From JAJFUG01 sp964473155 (GTDB lineage: Bacteria > Gemmatimonadota > Glassbacteria > GWA2-58-10), in assembly GCA_964473155.1 (NCBI GenBank), contig CAYYNT010000006.1:46093-110092 (forward strand): 64,000 nt of DNA, read 5' to 3'. Below, piece by piece: positions 63,691 to 64,000 of this stretch. Below the pieces are notes generated by a model. The model saw nothing but the letters and a program-made list of their open reading frames with translations, was not told where the DNA came from and searched no databases. Position 1 is the first letter of the stretch, and every line of letters begins with the position of its first letter. A program made the translations under genes and the position numbers.

Positions 63691-63727
63691 CGCACGGGCG
63701 GGGACACCTGCCCGTGCGTCTTTTTTG
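63691..63727 (+). terminator. Intrinsic terminator after DUF3857 gene
   Basis: CGCACGGGC (63691-63699) pairs with GCCCGTGCG (63710-63718) around a 10-nt loop, then TCTTTTTTT. It closes the last gene of the window. Confidence 0.88.
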
Positions 63728-64000
63728 GGGGGATTTGGTCGTAAATGACCTTGGATTTACCTGTTCCGGCAATGAAACCGGCTGTTGAGAGTGGATAATG
63801 TATCCGGGAAAAAAAGCTGTAAATAATTTGACACAGGTCTTGATTTGGTCAGAAAGATACTACATATTGTGTATGCCGGGAAATAATAAACTTTATATGG
63901 TATCTAAGCGTGATGAAAAATGATTACAAAACTCAACTCCCTGTTTCCCCCTTGTATATTGGGAGACGAGTATTAGGATAGTTTAAAGCAACCGGGAGTT
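63728..64000. other. Intergenic tail, no gene seen
   Basis: AT-rich. A TTGACA at 63828-63833 has no convincing -10 at the right distance, so I call no promoter. A gene may start beyond the window edge. Confidence 0.4.

Noticed and set aside
63828..63833. TTGACA near the right edge
   Set aside because: No adequate -10 at 16-18 bp.

Overview
The window is a chromosome segment of moderately high GC from a Gram-negative bacterium. Many predicted products carry export or lipoprotein signals, and several end in C-terminal aromatic beta-barrel strands. Three large secreted proteins end in a module of the Por/type IX secretion (T9SS type A) kind (a PNPFNPST motif, then a FlgD-like Ig fold ending KMVLL[KR]), each preceded by a dockerin-like Ca-binding repeat. 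That combination is typical of the FCB superphylum, especially uncultured lineages such as Glassbacteria, Zixibacteria, KSB1 and Latescibacteria. This placement is an inference: there is no rRNA gene or marker set in the window. Several promoters match the sigma70 consensus closely (TTGACA-N17-TATAAT type), so the housekeeping promoters are not of the Bacteroidetes -33/-7 type.

Layout. 0-3 kb: 3' part of an amidohydrolase, tRNA-Arg(ACG), a Tat-exported Gfo/Idh/MocA oxidoreductase. 3-12.6 kb: a molybdo-hydroxylase region, with a Tat-leader [2Fe-2S] subunit, Mo subunit, FAD subunit with a Cys-rich loop, a small Cys-rich protein of unknown function and a strong terminator; then XdhC, MocA and MoeA for cofactor supply, and two tandem aldo/keto reductases. 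The set resembles E. coli PaoABCD (periplasmic aldehyde oxidoreductase). 12.6-14.8 kb: a 130-bp MITE-like element, then a thiol-redox cluster (DsbD alpha-like domain, two thioredoxin-fold proteins). 14.8-24 kb: FAD amine/amino-acid oxidase, PfkB-HAD fusion, a TonB_C-like secreted protein, exported PepF-like peptidase, RpiB and GlyA. 24-28.4 kb: a three-gene cassette of TlpA-like thioredoxin, outer-membrane barrel, and a rhodanese/CxxC/dockerin/sorting-domain fusion. 28.4-33.2 kb: small membrane protein, HD-GYP protein, large FAD/Fe-S dehydrogenase, tRNA-Glu(CTC). 33.2-38.2 kb (minus strand): DUF4091, DUF4922 (HIT-like) and DUF2961/GH172-like genes, a probable carbohydrate operon. 38.3-46.2 kb: M14 peptidase, alpha/beta-hydrolase lipoprotein, orphan HypE, tandem UspA, GT2. 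46.2-54.1 kb: SH3-barrel protein, lipoprotein, then a near-perfect sigma70 promoter driving a PPC/dockerin/sorting protein and a 1452-residue matrixin-like metalloprotease. 54.1-64 kb: LipA, lipoprotein, plug-only TonB-receptor-like barrel, NHLRC2-like thioredoxin/NHL protein, second SH3-barrel protein, and a DUF3857 protein whose transglutaminase triad appears lost.

The dominant theme is envelope and extracellular biology: periplasmic molybdoenzyme and thiol chemistry, secreted sorting-domain proteins and outer-membrane barrels. The most original candidates are the small Cys-rich protein in the molybdo-hydroxylase operon and the thioredoxin/barrel/rhodanese-dockerin cassette. No CRISPR array, prophage, or canonical defence system was seen.
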